Shown: positions 23,601 to 34,111 of the stretch, piece by piece
How the letters are laid out: each line of letters opens with the position of its first letter
How positions within the stretch are numbered: position 1 is the stretch's first letter
From: Caprella mutica
Taxonomy: Eukaryota > Arthropoda > Malacostraca > Amphipoda > Caprellidae
NCBI GenBank assembly: GCA_947561585.1
Contig: CANNZV010000113.1
Location: 177,999-241,998 of the forward strand
DNA length: 64,000 nucleotides
Direction: 5' to 3'
Made by a program: the position numbers and the translations under genes
The notes under the pieces: model-generated
What the model was told of the DNA's origin: nothing
The model's database searches: none
Seen by the model: the letters and a program-made list of their open reading frames with translations, nothing else

Positions 23601-24352
23601 TCATCCATGACCTCCCTGATCCCATCCCCCAAACCGATAATATAGCCTTTGTAGATGACATCACCCAAATAATATCCTCCAACAGAACCCCCAAATTCCT
23701 TGCCAAACTAACTGAACGGGCCATAGACCAAATCAATAACTTCGAAAAACAATGGAAGATACAAACACACACTGGAAAATTCAAAATAATCAACATCTCA
23801 CGCCGCAAAACAGAAACAATAAAAACACAAGATCAAACTGTCATACCATACAGCAAAGAGGGCAAAGTCCTCGGGTTAATTCTCAACACCCGGGGCTTTG
23901 CCCCTCAAACCAACCAACGAACTGCAATAGCCAAATCACGCCTCAACAAACTCTATAGATTCCAAAACCTATCACAACCAATTAAACAACGTCTCTACAC
24001 ATCTACGGTCCGCTCAGCACTCCTCTATCCCACTATCCCCCTACACACTATATCTAAAACCCAAATGTCCAAACTGCAAAAAGTACAAAATAGAGCAACA
24101 AGATTCATCACTGGCAATAGACTAATAGATGCAATCAACTCCCAAACCCTCCACCAACAATCTAATCTAACCCCCATCAATGTTCATCTGCACCAACTAG
24201 CTGTCAACATCTGGGAAAAAATTCAATCAACCGACCCACAAACTTACAATAGTTTCCCATTACAACCAGACAATATTTACAACAAGAAAACCCATTTCCC
24301 AAGCAGCAAAAGATTATCCCTCCAACCAGCACCCGCACCCCTGTACCTCTAA
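20648..24352 (+). pseudogene. Copy B ORF2: endonuclease-RT, split by a foldback element
   Basis: The endonuclease starts at 20648 (IIQHNVRNWRVDRHAF, VILINETS, ADLNATNRNLGYSS, NGPDFPTYI). A frameshift occurs near 21198, then the foldback element 21277-22228 interrupts the SDHIPT segment, with another shift near 22375. From there the frame is open to 24352. RT blocks: SPGPTGIRLKQL, FRPISLLDIHGKILDKIL, QHGFRENRGTHTAL, RDVTKAFDKVWH, TGVPQGACLSPTLYSFFIHD, and the catalytic box AFVDDITQ, with both Asp kept but FVDD instead of the usual FADD. The C-terminal tail ends PAPAPLYL. Unlike copies A and C, the endonuclease retains the IATNYIPPRDAYINYID segment. This is the best preserved RT of the array. 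Confidence 0.9.
21277..22228. mobile_element. 952-bp foldback element made of TTGCTCGAA repeats
   Basis: Nearly the whole element is one inverted repeat. The left arm carries tandem AACAATTGCTCGAA-type units (21284-21480), then about 200 bp of unique sequence; the right arm is the reverse complement (22010-22225), with a centre near 21700-21800. CCCATCCGACC occurs on both sides (21266-21276 and 22229-22239), an 11-bp target duplication. Terminal sequence is GGTAAATTGCTCGAAAACAA on both ends. Long arms of short tandem repeats are typical of foldback elements; 9-11-bp duplications are typical of FB and Mutator-like elements. No transposase is encoded; open frames here are repeat shadows. Confidence 0.9.
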
Positions 24353-25107
24353 CCGACTCTGACTCGACAACCGACAAACTGACTAACTTATTAAAACTCC
24401 CTTAAATCCTCTCTTCGCATCAGCTATGATGACCAAGAGCTGGAAATGTGTTAGACTATCTCTACACATAACCAGAAGCCTAGCTCTTCCTTTTAACCTA
24501 TACGCAACTCTCAGTACCCAGGTGTGGCGAAGAGAAACTTCCCAGTAACCACATTTGGGGGGAGAGAACCTCCCTATGATTGTGTCCTCTCCATAGTCCT
24601 TTTATCACTTTCACGCAACTCTCAGTACCCGGGTGTGGTGAAGAGGAGGTCTCAGTAGCCACATTTGGGTAGATAACCCCTCTTATCACTGCGGTTTTAT
24701 CTATACGAAAAAAAAACGGAATTGTTGCAGCGCGGGGCACGCTGACAGGGGTCATGATTACCGGAGGATAGCTGGCTTCTGCCTTGGCGATTCCGATGAT
24801 GGGAAAGTGACCATCCTGAGTGCCCCCGGGGCACCAATTCTAGAGTGAGAGAAAAAAAAAAAGATTGTAAATACTGTACATAGGAAATTCTTTAGCTTGT
24901 CACGACAAAATCCCTGAAGGGCTCACTTGAATCTCTACCTTAACATAACTGTGCACAATTTAAATGTTACGCGGAAATTTCCGCCCTTTACTCTCCTACT
25001 AATTTAAATTTCCTTCCTTTTTCTTCCCAGTCATACTGGCCACCTTTTCCTTCCCCCTCTTTTTCCTATCTGGCACCGAGCCCCCTAAAACTTTTTTCCT
25101 CTCTCAC
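24353..25107 (+). other. Copy B 3' region, non-coding
   Basis: It contains two imperfect copies of an ACGCAACTCTCAGTACCC block, each continuing to 'CACATTTGGG' (about 24504 and 24612), and the inverted pair TCATGATTACCGGAGG and neighbours. This segment is unrelated to the 3' region of copy A, although the module after it is shared. No gene seen. Confidence 0.65.
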
Positions 25108-25340
25108 TGCTGCTGTTGTTTTTCCAGGATGCCCTCTACTCTGATGCTGTTGGACGTGACACGACCCCCGATCTGCTTCTTTGGATACTGGTACTTCAGG
25201 TTCTCTAGGATTTACTTTACGCCAGTGAAGGAAAGATGGTGGACTTGGGCTGCAGGAAGGTGGTGGACGCCGTACGAGGGGTAATGGTGGACGTGGGATT
25301 TGAGCAATGGGTGGGTCAGTGAGAGCGATCTCAACTGATT
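25108..25340 (+). other. Conserved 3' module, copy B
   Basis: The same CTGTTGTTTTTCCAG/GATGCCCTCTACTC module as in copies A, C and D, with a few substitutions only. It is followed by the shared AT tail (AAATATGTAAATAAATTTTTG) that contains an AATAAA signal. Confidence 0.75.
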
Positions 25341-25853
25341 TTTGTGTAAATATGTAAATAAATTTTTGATATATAACTAATGGAATTGTTTAAATGTCCT
25401 CCTAAAATGAAGTTGGATTTATCTTATATTAATGGATAACTATAATAATAAAAATAAATCCACCCCTTTTGTAATGTTGAAGATAATAAACTGATTAATT
25501 TCACTTTAACTATTAACAAATTCAAAAGTTAATTGAATGCTTTTATTAAAGTCCGTATTTTTACATTTGAAAAATAAAGTAATATTGAAACATTGAAACA
25601 TTGAAACATATTTATTGAACGTAAACATAAAATAATTTTTTTACATAAGTTCAAGCCCTTTTGAAGTTTTTTTAAAAAACTTTTTGGGCAAATGATTTAT
25701 TTTAAAATCATACATAACAGAAATATTTATTATACATACAAAATGCATATTCATAGTAAGTGAACATAATACTTTTCAAATAAGAAAATATTTTTAAGTA
25801 TAAAATACAATCTACAATACAGATATAAACTACAGTACATATAGAGAAAAATA

Positions 25854-27800
25854 TTACATGTAACCATCAATATAATGATTTCTCATCATAGTTTTAAATT
25901 TAGCTAGAGTAGGGCAATTTTTGATGTCATATGGTATTTTATTCCAAATTTTTGGTCCTATAAAGTTCAAAGATCTTTGACATTGGGAAAGACGCTGGAA
26001 AACAGGGACTGCAGAACCACGATTCCGTGTGTTATATGAGTGATTTGGATAATTAATTGAATTAGTTGCATTCAACTTGAACATATGTATGCCAACATGA
26101 TATTTAAACAAATCACAAAACTTCAATATACCTGTCCTATAAAATAGTGAAGTTGTATGATCCAAATAACCACTATTTGTTATTTTTCTAATTGCCCGTT
26201 TCTGCAAGAGCACAATGACATTAATATTCGTACAACTAGCATTTTCCCACGCTAATAAACAATATGTCAGATAAGGATAAAAAAGAGAATAATACAATGA
26301 TTTCATAACATACAAAGGAGTGAAACTGTGAATGCGATACAATATTCCAATAATTTTAGATAGCTTTGACGCTGTATAATTGATATGTTTGGAAAAGTTT
26401 AAGTCGTTATCAATTTTTAGTCCTAAAAACATCAAGTCTTCAGTGAACCAAATACTCGAATCATTTAACCTAATCAAAGAAGGAGTTTCAACATCATTCA
26501 ACCTGTTCGTCAATAACATAGAATAAGTTTTGTCAGTGTTCAAGGAGAGTCTATTTGAAAGAGTCCATCTATAGAGATCTTCAAGCACAGATCCAGCCTT
26601 CATTATCAGATCAGAATAAGATGGGTCTCTCAATAATAAGGTGGTATCATCTGCAAAAAGAGTACTAGACATATTTATAGATAAGTTAGGAAGATCATTA
26701 ACATATACAATAAACAATATTGGTCCTAAAACACTTCCCTGAGGTACGCCAACATTAACAGGAACACAGTTAGAAACGGAAGAACCAACCCTGACATACA
26801 TTATATCTATCCGATGAATAACTCTGGAACCACCTCAAGGCCACACCCCGAACACCATAACGGTCTAATTTTCTTAATAGTACAGAGTGGTTAACCGTAT
26901 CGAAAGCCTTACGGAAGTCAATAAAAATTGCAAGTCCATGATCTTTATCATTCAAAGAATCATACATAAAATTTATGAAGTTTAATATAGCACTAGAAGT
27001 ATTTAACCCTCGCCTGAAACCAAATTTCTCAGCATATAGAACACCAAATTTAGTGAGAAAGGCTATCAGTTTACTACACATACATTTTTCAAAAATCTTA
27101 CTAAGCAAAGGTAATATAGATATGGGTCGATAATTATTTAGGCTATCTACTGATCCTCCTTTATGGATAGGAACTACCTGTGCAACCTTCAGACAGTTTG
27201 GAAAAATACCTACTCTTAAAGAATTATTCACAATTTTTAACAGTTTGAGAGAAATTAAAGAGAATACTATCTTAAACAAAATAACAGGAACACTATTAAT
27301 ACTGCATCTGGAACTTTTTAACTTTTCTACAATTTTGCACAGTTCATCCTCCATCACTGGTGAAATATAAATAGAGTTCTCCAAATTTACTGTCAGACAT
27401 TCCAAAGGATCAAGATCAGTAGGTGGCATTTGGCTATCCAAACTGGCAGCTATTCCCGAGAAATACTCACAAAATGACTGAGCAATCTCTTCCTCATTCT
27501 CTATTATTCGATCATCCAATAATAACTTTTTAATTTGACATTTCCTATCAACAGATCCCATCAAGTATTTTATATTTTTCCAAGTTTTCTTTATATTATT
27601 GCGACTGTTATTAAAGCAATTTAAATAATATTTGCGTTTAGCATTTCTAACCAGATTAGTCACATTATTCCTGTACTGATTATAATATTCCCTAGAAAGC
27701 CTACCAAAACGACACAACTTATAATATTTAGATTTATTTCTTATATGCACAAGCAAGTCATTAGTCAGCCATGGGTTTAATAGTCTCTTTTGCGTGACAG
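25854..27800 (-). pseudogene. Reverse transcriptase of the minus-strand LINE, one frameshift
   Basis: The frame begins with a linker typical of LINE ORF2 (NPWLTNDLLVHIRNKSK near 27780). It continues through VVPIHKGGSVDSLNNYRPIS, FGFRRGLNTSSAILN, FIDFRKAFDTVNH and VGVPQGSVLGPILFIVYVND to the catalytic box FADDTTLL. A frameshift near 26790 separates the N- and C-terminal halves. The end, NHYIDGYM, is followed by the 3' UTR. These blocks are those of the CR1/jockey group. The missing part is the endonuclease upstream: 27800-28420 holds an open frame rich in Phe, Tyr and Cys that does not resemble one. Confidence 0.88.
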
Positions 27801-28420
27801 CACCTAAACAGGAACATATTCACACACACACAAGTGTAGCAAAAAAACACTAATACGTACACAGGACACAAATGAAACATATATACAAAAGGAGTCATAA
27901 TTGATTCACAATACGAGATTAGCTGGTGAAATTTAATTAAAACATAGTGAAACCTTATGCCTACTACTTTGATCATCAAATGAAAATATGAATTCAAAAC
28001 AAAACAAATCATACAATTTAACACCAATAACCAAACCAGTAAAGCGCACACGAATTCTACGCACAATGAATGTGATGATTGAGTGTAAAAAGTCTGTGCA
28101 GTGTGAAAGTACAACATGATAGTTCTGGTCATAAGTGAACGCATGTACAGGCTATCACCACCTAAAGAATACGCACATAAAAAGGCATATTCATTGGAAA
28201 ACAGTAAAATTTTCAGAGAATAACCAAATATAGCAGTAGAACAATTCCAATAACAGAACAGATAAATAAATCTCCACCAAAACATTATAACGTTATACAT
28301 ATGTGACCAAAATAACTCTATGCAAATAGGCATGACATGCAATACGAAAAAGACGGAAATCAATTTAATTTCCATACAACATAAATAAAGTTCGGTTGCC
28401 AGATAGGAACAGGTTGAAAG

Positions 28421-29359
28421 TCAATTGAATGATTTTTCTCCCACCAGCTCATCGGAGGACATTTGAAACTCACAATGTAACAAATCATCCAGCTTCTGCA
28501 TACTGTTGATGAAAAGCCGCTGATCACGAGCAGATGGGTTAGGTGGTTTTACGTAGACGAAGACCTTCCCATCTCGTGAACCACATCTAGTTATTTTTTG
28601 AGGAAATTTCTTCTTGGCCTGCCTCAATCTATAGAGAATTGAGGCTCGCATAGGAGTGAGATCATCATTAACGAAGAGTCCCGGCGGCTTTACATTGCGG
28701 CATGATAACATTACATCTTTCTTCGTATCACCGTTCACCACTTTAACCAATACATTTCTTGAGTCTTGAGATTGAGAGTTACGCTTTGATCCCAAGCGAT
28801 ATGCCGACACTAGATTATCCTGCGGCATAACGTAGTTCAGGCTACATTTCAACAACTCGATGATAGGTTGCTTAAGATCAACGTCTGGAGGTAATTTGGT
28901 CAATTCCTTACCAGAGAGAATAAAGTTGCTGCTTCTTCCAGATGTTTCTAGAGACTCTATACGCTCCTCCAAGCTAGAAATCCTAACCTTCAATAAAGCA
29001 TTTTCTCGTTCGTAGGTGTCTAATTTAGCATCCCTAGCGTCCAGCCTATCAACTATAGCATCCAGTTTCTCAGCCAGTAGTCTCATGATAATTGTACCTT
29101 CCTTCGACAGAGACTGTGTGTCGATATTATCATTGGGTGAGCATGATTTCACACCCGCTGCATCAGAGGGCCTCTTCTAACTATGGGGTGGAAGGCTAGG
29201 CCTATTAGGAGAGGAAGAATTCTTGGTAAATCTTGGGATATTGATAACACCACTGGATGAGCGTGAATTCATCTCTGCTGTAACAGAGGGCCTTTTCCGG
29301 CTAGGGGGCGGAAGATTAGGCCTAATAGGTGATGAAGAGTTCTTTGTAAATCTAGGCAT
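28421..29359 (-). pseudogene. ORF1 of the minus-strand LINE (coiled coil plus RNA-binding core), one stop
   Basis: About 313 codons with one in-frame TAG near 29177. The N-terminal part holds a tandem duplication of about 40 residues starting PRFTKNSSSPIRPNLPPPS and repeated as PRFTKNSSSPNRPSLPPHS; the stop lies at the end of the second copy. A coiled-coil stretch follows (AEKLDAIVDRLDARDAKL, SSLEERIESLE), then an RRM-like core (NFILSGKELTKLPPD, NVLVKVVNGDTKKDVMLSC) and a basic region (LFVNDDLTPMRASILYRLRQ). This order matches the ORF1 nucleic-acid chaperones of many L1- and CR1-type LINEs. Confidence 0.8.
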
Positions 29360-30559
29360 AGTAGATTCACCGAGTGATACAAAATTTCACTGACATTAGG
29401 TGAAATAACAGACACACAGAACCAAATAAGCAGGAGCTAAGACACCTGACAACCTCACAGTGTGACAGTGAGAAGGAAATAGACAGTGAGAAGGAAAATA
29501 TGATGAGAGAGTCTTGTATTATTTGCTCTCTTTTTTAAATATAGACAATAAAGTTAATGTTTGTAGGAAAAATGTCTTTAAAATTCATTATATACACATA
29601 ATTATTTCAATTTTGGCCAATAAAAACTTTTTCTTGGCGAAAATATGCGATGCAACACTCTGGTGTTTTTTGTGAGGGAAGCAGCGAATCAGAGCGCAGA
29701 GATTTAGCTCAATGTGCGGCCACACGCTCAAAAAAAATTATATGAAAAAGGCGCTACTACTTCGTAAAAACCGGTGTTCACCATACCTGTCTTATGATAA
29801 AGATACGTGTGAACAGCCATTTGCGTTGCCAAGTGCTTGGACCTTCTAGACGAGCTGCTGCTTGTGCTAGTTTTTCCCTTGTGCTTCTTTTTTACTTGTG
29901 TTGTGATAAGTGTTGTGACTCAGTGCTTCTTCGACTTGCGATCCCCTGGATTACTGGACTTGAGGCTTTCTTGCCCTGTCCTGGGGTGTTTGGAGCCTGC
30001 TGCTCAAGTAAGTGGTGGTCATACCTTACCCCTTTTTTTTATTCTCTTTCTATCTGATTATTTTGCATAAATGATGTTTTCTTGTCTTTCCTACCACCCC
30101 ACTCCCCCTAAGGGGGAAATGGGCCGCACTAAAGGCGGTCCGAAGGGCGGGGCGGGGCGGCCTATACTGCCCACAACATCATGACCAAACGCCCCCGTCA
30201 GGGGCGCGGTCCCTCCTCCAGCTTCCGACCACCGCAGCCCCTCTGGTGCCGAGCGAGGTTGGCCGCCGACTGCTCCCGCCTGCAAAAAATGCACATAACC
30301 CTCTTAGTTCTAAAACCCCTTACTGCTAATTCTACCCCTACTTCTTCCCCCCCCCCCTCCACTTGTAACCCTACCCCTGCCCCCCCTACCTGCCCCCCCT
30401 ACCTGCCCCCCCTACCTGCCCCCCCCCCCCCCCCCGCCGGATCCCATACCTGCCTACAACTCCTTACATGCCTAGCATAATTTGCCCGACTAACTACCCT
30501 CCTACACTTATGGCATTCCCTCCTATTCCCATCTACTGCTACCCCCCCCCCCCCCCACC

Positions 30560-31600
30560 ACATGTTTCCATGTGGTTCTTCCTAGCCCCCTCAGTCTCTA
30601 AGCTTACCCCACACCTATCACAACTAAACCTGACCCTATCCTCAGCTACCCTATGCATCCTTTTCTCATGCACCACTAACCCCCCCCCCCCTCCTTCTAT
30701 ACTTACATACCTTGTCACACCCTTCCCAGTGACACCTAAAACCCTCTACCTCTACCCTTCTATCCTGAGCAACTACCCTATCTACCTTTTCTTCCCGTCT
30801 ACCCCATTCGTACTTATGCCCCTGCTGCCTCTCCCATAGCTCCAAATGGTCCCTCCTATCCTTCACAATCTTCTTCCACCCATCCCTATATCCCACTAAC
30901 CTCTCAACATCCGTATAATCCACACCTGCCTCCCTAAGTAACCTCTTCCAATACAGCCCCGTCTTCCTCTTCCTACCTTTCTTTTTCCCCAGTCCTTCTA
31001 GTCCCTCATACCACCCCAACACAGCTGCCTTAACCTGCCTATCGTTCCCCATCCTCGTCACATGCCCTAACCTTTCTAGTACCCTCACTTCTATCTTAGT
31101 CTTAATCGATCTAATCCCTAACCTAGCCCTAACATCCCACATATTCTCCCCCCTTTTTTCCATTTGCCTTAGTGGCTCCCCATTCCTATTACTCCAAACA
31201 TACCTATACTTCCTATCTATCCAACTCTGTAGCTTCTTTATATCCTTCCCCCACCAAACCCAAACACTACAATCAAACAATAATCCACTCTCTACACAAC
31301 CCTCTAGAATCTTACCCTGCCACCTCTTACTAAGCCTAGATCCCTTTATTTGCCCCTTAACCTTAGCCCATAACCCATTTGCCCGTCTAATCCTATTCCT
31401 ACTATCATCTTCAGGTCCCATCCAAGATCCTAGCACCCTAATTCCCTCACTATCTCTATCCCCAAAAACTAAAACCTCTTCCTTATCTTCGTTATTTCTT
31501 TCCTCAAACTTACCCATAACCTCCTTAATCTTCCGTACTCCCTCTTCTAATTCTACCCCCTCACCTATAATGGTAGTGTCATCGGCAAAGAGTGACGATG
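30560..31600 (-). pseudogene. RTE-like LINE: RT C-terminal half and zinc-finger tail
   Basis: The frame starts at the catalytic box (SLFADDTTIIG near 31590), separated from the upstream RT frame by a frameshift at about 31605. It runs through RRANGLWAKVKGQI, DCSVWVWWGKDIKKL and RVLERLGHVTRMGNDRQV, a C-terminal layout typical of RTE-like elements. Near the end is C-x4-C (FRCHWEGCDKVCKY). After a frameshift in a G run the two His follow (VHEKRMH). Next comes a second finger, CDRCGVSLETEGARKNHMETC. So the tail has two C2H2/C2HC-like fingers. Their role is unknown; DNA or RNA binding at the target is plausible. Confidence 0.75.
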
Positions 31601-31606
31601 TTTAGG

Positions 31607-33040
31607 TCAGACTCTTTGCCTCCGAGCACCCCTTTTCCCACCTACCTGCTCCCGCGAAAGATCCCCCCGGTATCCAGTGCCACTTGATTCCCACCCTTTC
31701 ACCCCTAGCTCCCTTCTAGCTTCCTCCGCCTGTCTGATCACCGCTTGGTGAAAAACGTTAAACAGAACAGGCGAAGTAGCACACCCCTCCCTCAAACCCC
31801 TAGCTGGCACCCATTTCTCATTAACCCCCTCCTTTCCCCAAACCCTATATTCCGTCGTCTCATGCAAATCCTTAATTACCCTTAAACAATTCCCACCTAA
31901 CCCATACCTATCTAAAATACTCCACAAGCAAGGCTTATTTACTCGAGGATATGCCTTCCTCAAGTCCAGAAGCCTTGCCTGTAGTTCCCTATCCCCCTGA
32001 CCCCCTGTACTAAGCCTATAATCACTATCATCTTCCCATATCCTCACCATGACCTGGGTCGCGTCTGCGGTCGACCTTCCCCTTCTAAAACCTGCCTGAT
32101 TTTCATCAACTAACCCTAACTCTTCTACCCACCATCTAAGACTCTTAGAAATAACCCTAGCTAGAATCCTATTTCCCATAGCTAACAGACACACCCCCCT
32201 ATAATTATCCCTATTATTCCTATCTCCCTTCTTGTGTAGAGGCACCACTAATCCCCCCTTTAAACCCTCTTCCCACATACCTGCACTTTCCCTAAACATA
32301 AACTGAACCATCATAACTACCTTTTCCTTAACTTCCCTACACGCATTCCTGATATAACTAATCCTAACCCCATCTTCCCCAGGCGCAGAATCTTTGATCT
32401 CCTTGATCACCTCCTCTATCTCCTCCTCTCCCGGCTCCTCATTCATTAATTCGTCTGCCTCTTCTGCTTGCCTGCTCCCTCTTAAATCCCTAACTCTACC
32501 TAATACCTCTTCTAAAGTTTCCCTATCTTCCTCATACCTATCCCTTGAGACTGCCTCAAAATGTTCCTTAAATTCCCTATATGTGATTGTAGTTCTAGCT
32601 GGTGTCTTCCATCCCCTAGTCCCTAAATTCCTTAAAATTCTATACATATCCCCTACTTTTACCCTCCTACTAGCATCCTCGCACTCCCTAATCTTCTCCT
32701 CCCACCATTCCCTTTCCCATGCTCTAAGACTATTCTTCAAATTACTACGTGCTAATCGTACCCCTTGCCTAACCTCTTCTAATTCCCTATTTAACCTATC
32801 TTCTACATCTCCCCCTCTATTCCTTAACCTAGCTCTATAATCCTGCCTACCTACTACCTCATTCCTACTCTCTACCCACCTACCTATTTCCCTCCTCATT
32901 ATTTCTATTTCCCCCTCTCTACCTATTGTCCATGGATTTATTACCTTCCCATCCCTCCTACCATATACCTCATCAGCTACTTCTATTAATAATTTCCTAA
33001 TCTTATCCCATTCCATTTCCCCTAAGTCCCCGTCCCCCAA
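31607..33040 (-). pseudogene. RTE-like LINE: linker and N-terminal half of the RT
   Basis: A 477-codon frame. It starts with a basic linker (INPWTIGREGEIEIMRREIG) and continues with RT blocks: KDSAPGEDGVRISYIR, GGLVVPLHKKGDRNNRDNYR, DENQAGFRRGRSTADATQVM, LLDLRKAYPRVNKPCLW and LREGCATSPVLFNVFHQAVI. It then runs out of frame just before the FADD box, which lies in the next frame. These blocks place it with RTE-like LINEs by similarity of layout; the clade is not proven. Confidence 0.85.
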
Positions 33041-33850
33041 TCTACCTCATCAAACTTTTCCCTCGTCCTTCTTCTAAACTTCCTACTCTTCCCCTCATCT
33101 CCCAACACCTCCCATTTAATGTTCGGTGCCCTTTCTCTTCTACCCCCTACCTCCCTCGATCTCTTCCCCCTATACCTTATCACTAATTTCTTAGGCCTAT
33201 GGTCAGAGAAAGTATTTTCTCTGACCGTCCCTACACTCCTAACTAACCTATGCCTATATATTCCCTTAACCATGAACCCATCTAACTCATACCACCTCCT
33301 ATACACGTTACTAAACCAAGTCCCCCTATTCCTATGTGGCATGAAACTATTTACCCACGCTAACCCCTGTTCCTCACACCAATTAACTAGATCTTCCCCC
33401 GCAATACTCCCTGGTCCTATCCCAAACTTCCCACTCACCCCCCTTCTCTGCCTATTTGACCCTACATTAGCATTAAAATCCCCTCCTATTACTGATACCT
33501 CTCCCCCGCTAGTCATACTTACCTGATTTTCTAAATCTTTTCTATATCAATCCATTCCCTCTAAATCCCTACCCCAAATAGGCTGATAAGCAGCGACTAA
33601 TCTAAGGCCCTGAAGGGTGACTGCTGTCACCCTCTCTCCTAACCATTTATTCTGACCCTCCCTCTTCCAACTATCTATAGCTTCCCCTCTAAGAATTATC
33701 CCTGACTTCCTACCGTGAACTAAAGCTATTTGATCCCTATCATCTCCTAGCCAAATTACCCACTCCTGGTCTGAGTTAAGCTCAGAAACCAGGACCATCT
33801 CCCATCCCCGTCTAACTATGTAATCTAAAATTCTACATGACCTTCTCCTA
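33022..33850 (-). pseudogene. RTE-like LINE: APE-type endonuclease, frameshifted
   Basis: The N-terminal part (33798-33547) contains LVSELNSDQEWVIWLGDDRD and AAYQPIWG. After a shift near 33530 the frame at 33516-33022 has IGGDFNANVG, followed by the RTE-like WCEEQGLAWVNSFM, GTWFSNVYRRWYELDGFMV and TFSDHRPKKLVI. These hold the GDFNA and SDH catalytic motifs of the exonuclease-endonuclease-phosphatase fold. It overlaps the linker/RT frame by 19 bases in another frame. Confidence 0.85.
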
Positions 33851-33907
33851 TTGTGATCCCTTTATGAAACTCTTTGTAAATTCCATGTGACTATTGTGGC
33901 TTCCCTC

Positions 33908-34111
33908 CTATTCCCCCCCCCCCACCTCTATTCTTCCCACCCTTCTATTTCTATACCTTCGACTATTTCTAACCCTTCTTCCCTCCCCACGACTTCTCCT
34001 CCCCCTGGGCATAGGTCCAGGGTTTGGATGGATCGTCCTAAGACTTACCTCTACTAGTAGCCGACAGTGTCTGCCCGACACCAGAGGTACCCCAGTGGAT
34101 CGGGGTACCAC
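33908..34111 (-). other. RTE-like LINE N-terminal segment with HPNPGP motif
   Basis: A 67-codon open frame ending in an Arg-rich tail. It contains LRTIHPNPGPMPRGRRSRG. An HPNPGP motif is common near the start of LINE polyproteins, and NPGP is the end of the 2A ribosome-skipping consensus. Here the upstream D-V-E part is lacking, so skipping activity is doubtful. Confidence 0.5.

Larger units (their letters stand above)
25583..29497 (-). mobile_element. CR1/jockey-group LINE inserted in the copy B tail
   Basis: Comparison with copies A and C shows where the tail of B is split. The left join is at AAAGTAATAT (25583) and the right join at GAAAATATGATG (29497), with AATAT possibly duplicated. 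On the minus strand the element ends in three copies of CAATGTTT, a short-repeat tail as in CR1/L2-like elements. It carries ORF1 (29359-28421) and an RT ORF (about 27800-25854). No endonuclease domain was recognised between them. Confidence 0.85.
18730..29687 (+). mobile_element. Jockey-like LINE, copy B (interrupted twice)
   Basis: The second array member begins with CGAATCAGAGCTCAGAGATT. ORF1 is intact (19168-20463); ORF2 (20648-24352) is frameshifted and carries a foldback element. The 3' module lies at about 25108-25330. The AT tail is split by a minus-strand LINE (25583-29497) and resumes at 29498, ending at the junction with copy C. Its proteins are clearly diverged from copies A and C, but the last ~600 bp are almost the same. 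A 22-base A run lies in its 5' region (about 18775). Confidence 0.88.
30166..34108 (-). mobile_element. RTE-like LINE inserted in ORF1 of copy C
   Basis: The minus strand carries an N-terminal segment, an endonuclease, an RT and a C-terminal zinc-finger tail, in that order. The + strand is strongly pyrimidine-rich, with long C runs (30345-30440, 30543-30558). The insertion point follows from copy A, where TATACTG...CACCCCAACCC is continuous. The exact ends are uncertain, since 30166-30310 could belong to either element. It is inactive because of several frameshifts. Confidence 0.8.

Noticed and set aside
27761..28375. 204-codon minus-strand frame rich in Phe, Tyr, Cys and Leu
   Set aside because: It resembles a membrane protein only through AT-rich composition; no motif, and it lies between the two ORFs of a LINE.
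29794..30480. Cys/Phe-rich and Pro-rich frames at the start of copy C
   Set aside because: 5' untranslated region and C-rich low-complexity sequence. A similar frame in copy A (11366-11683) is not conserved in length.
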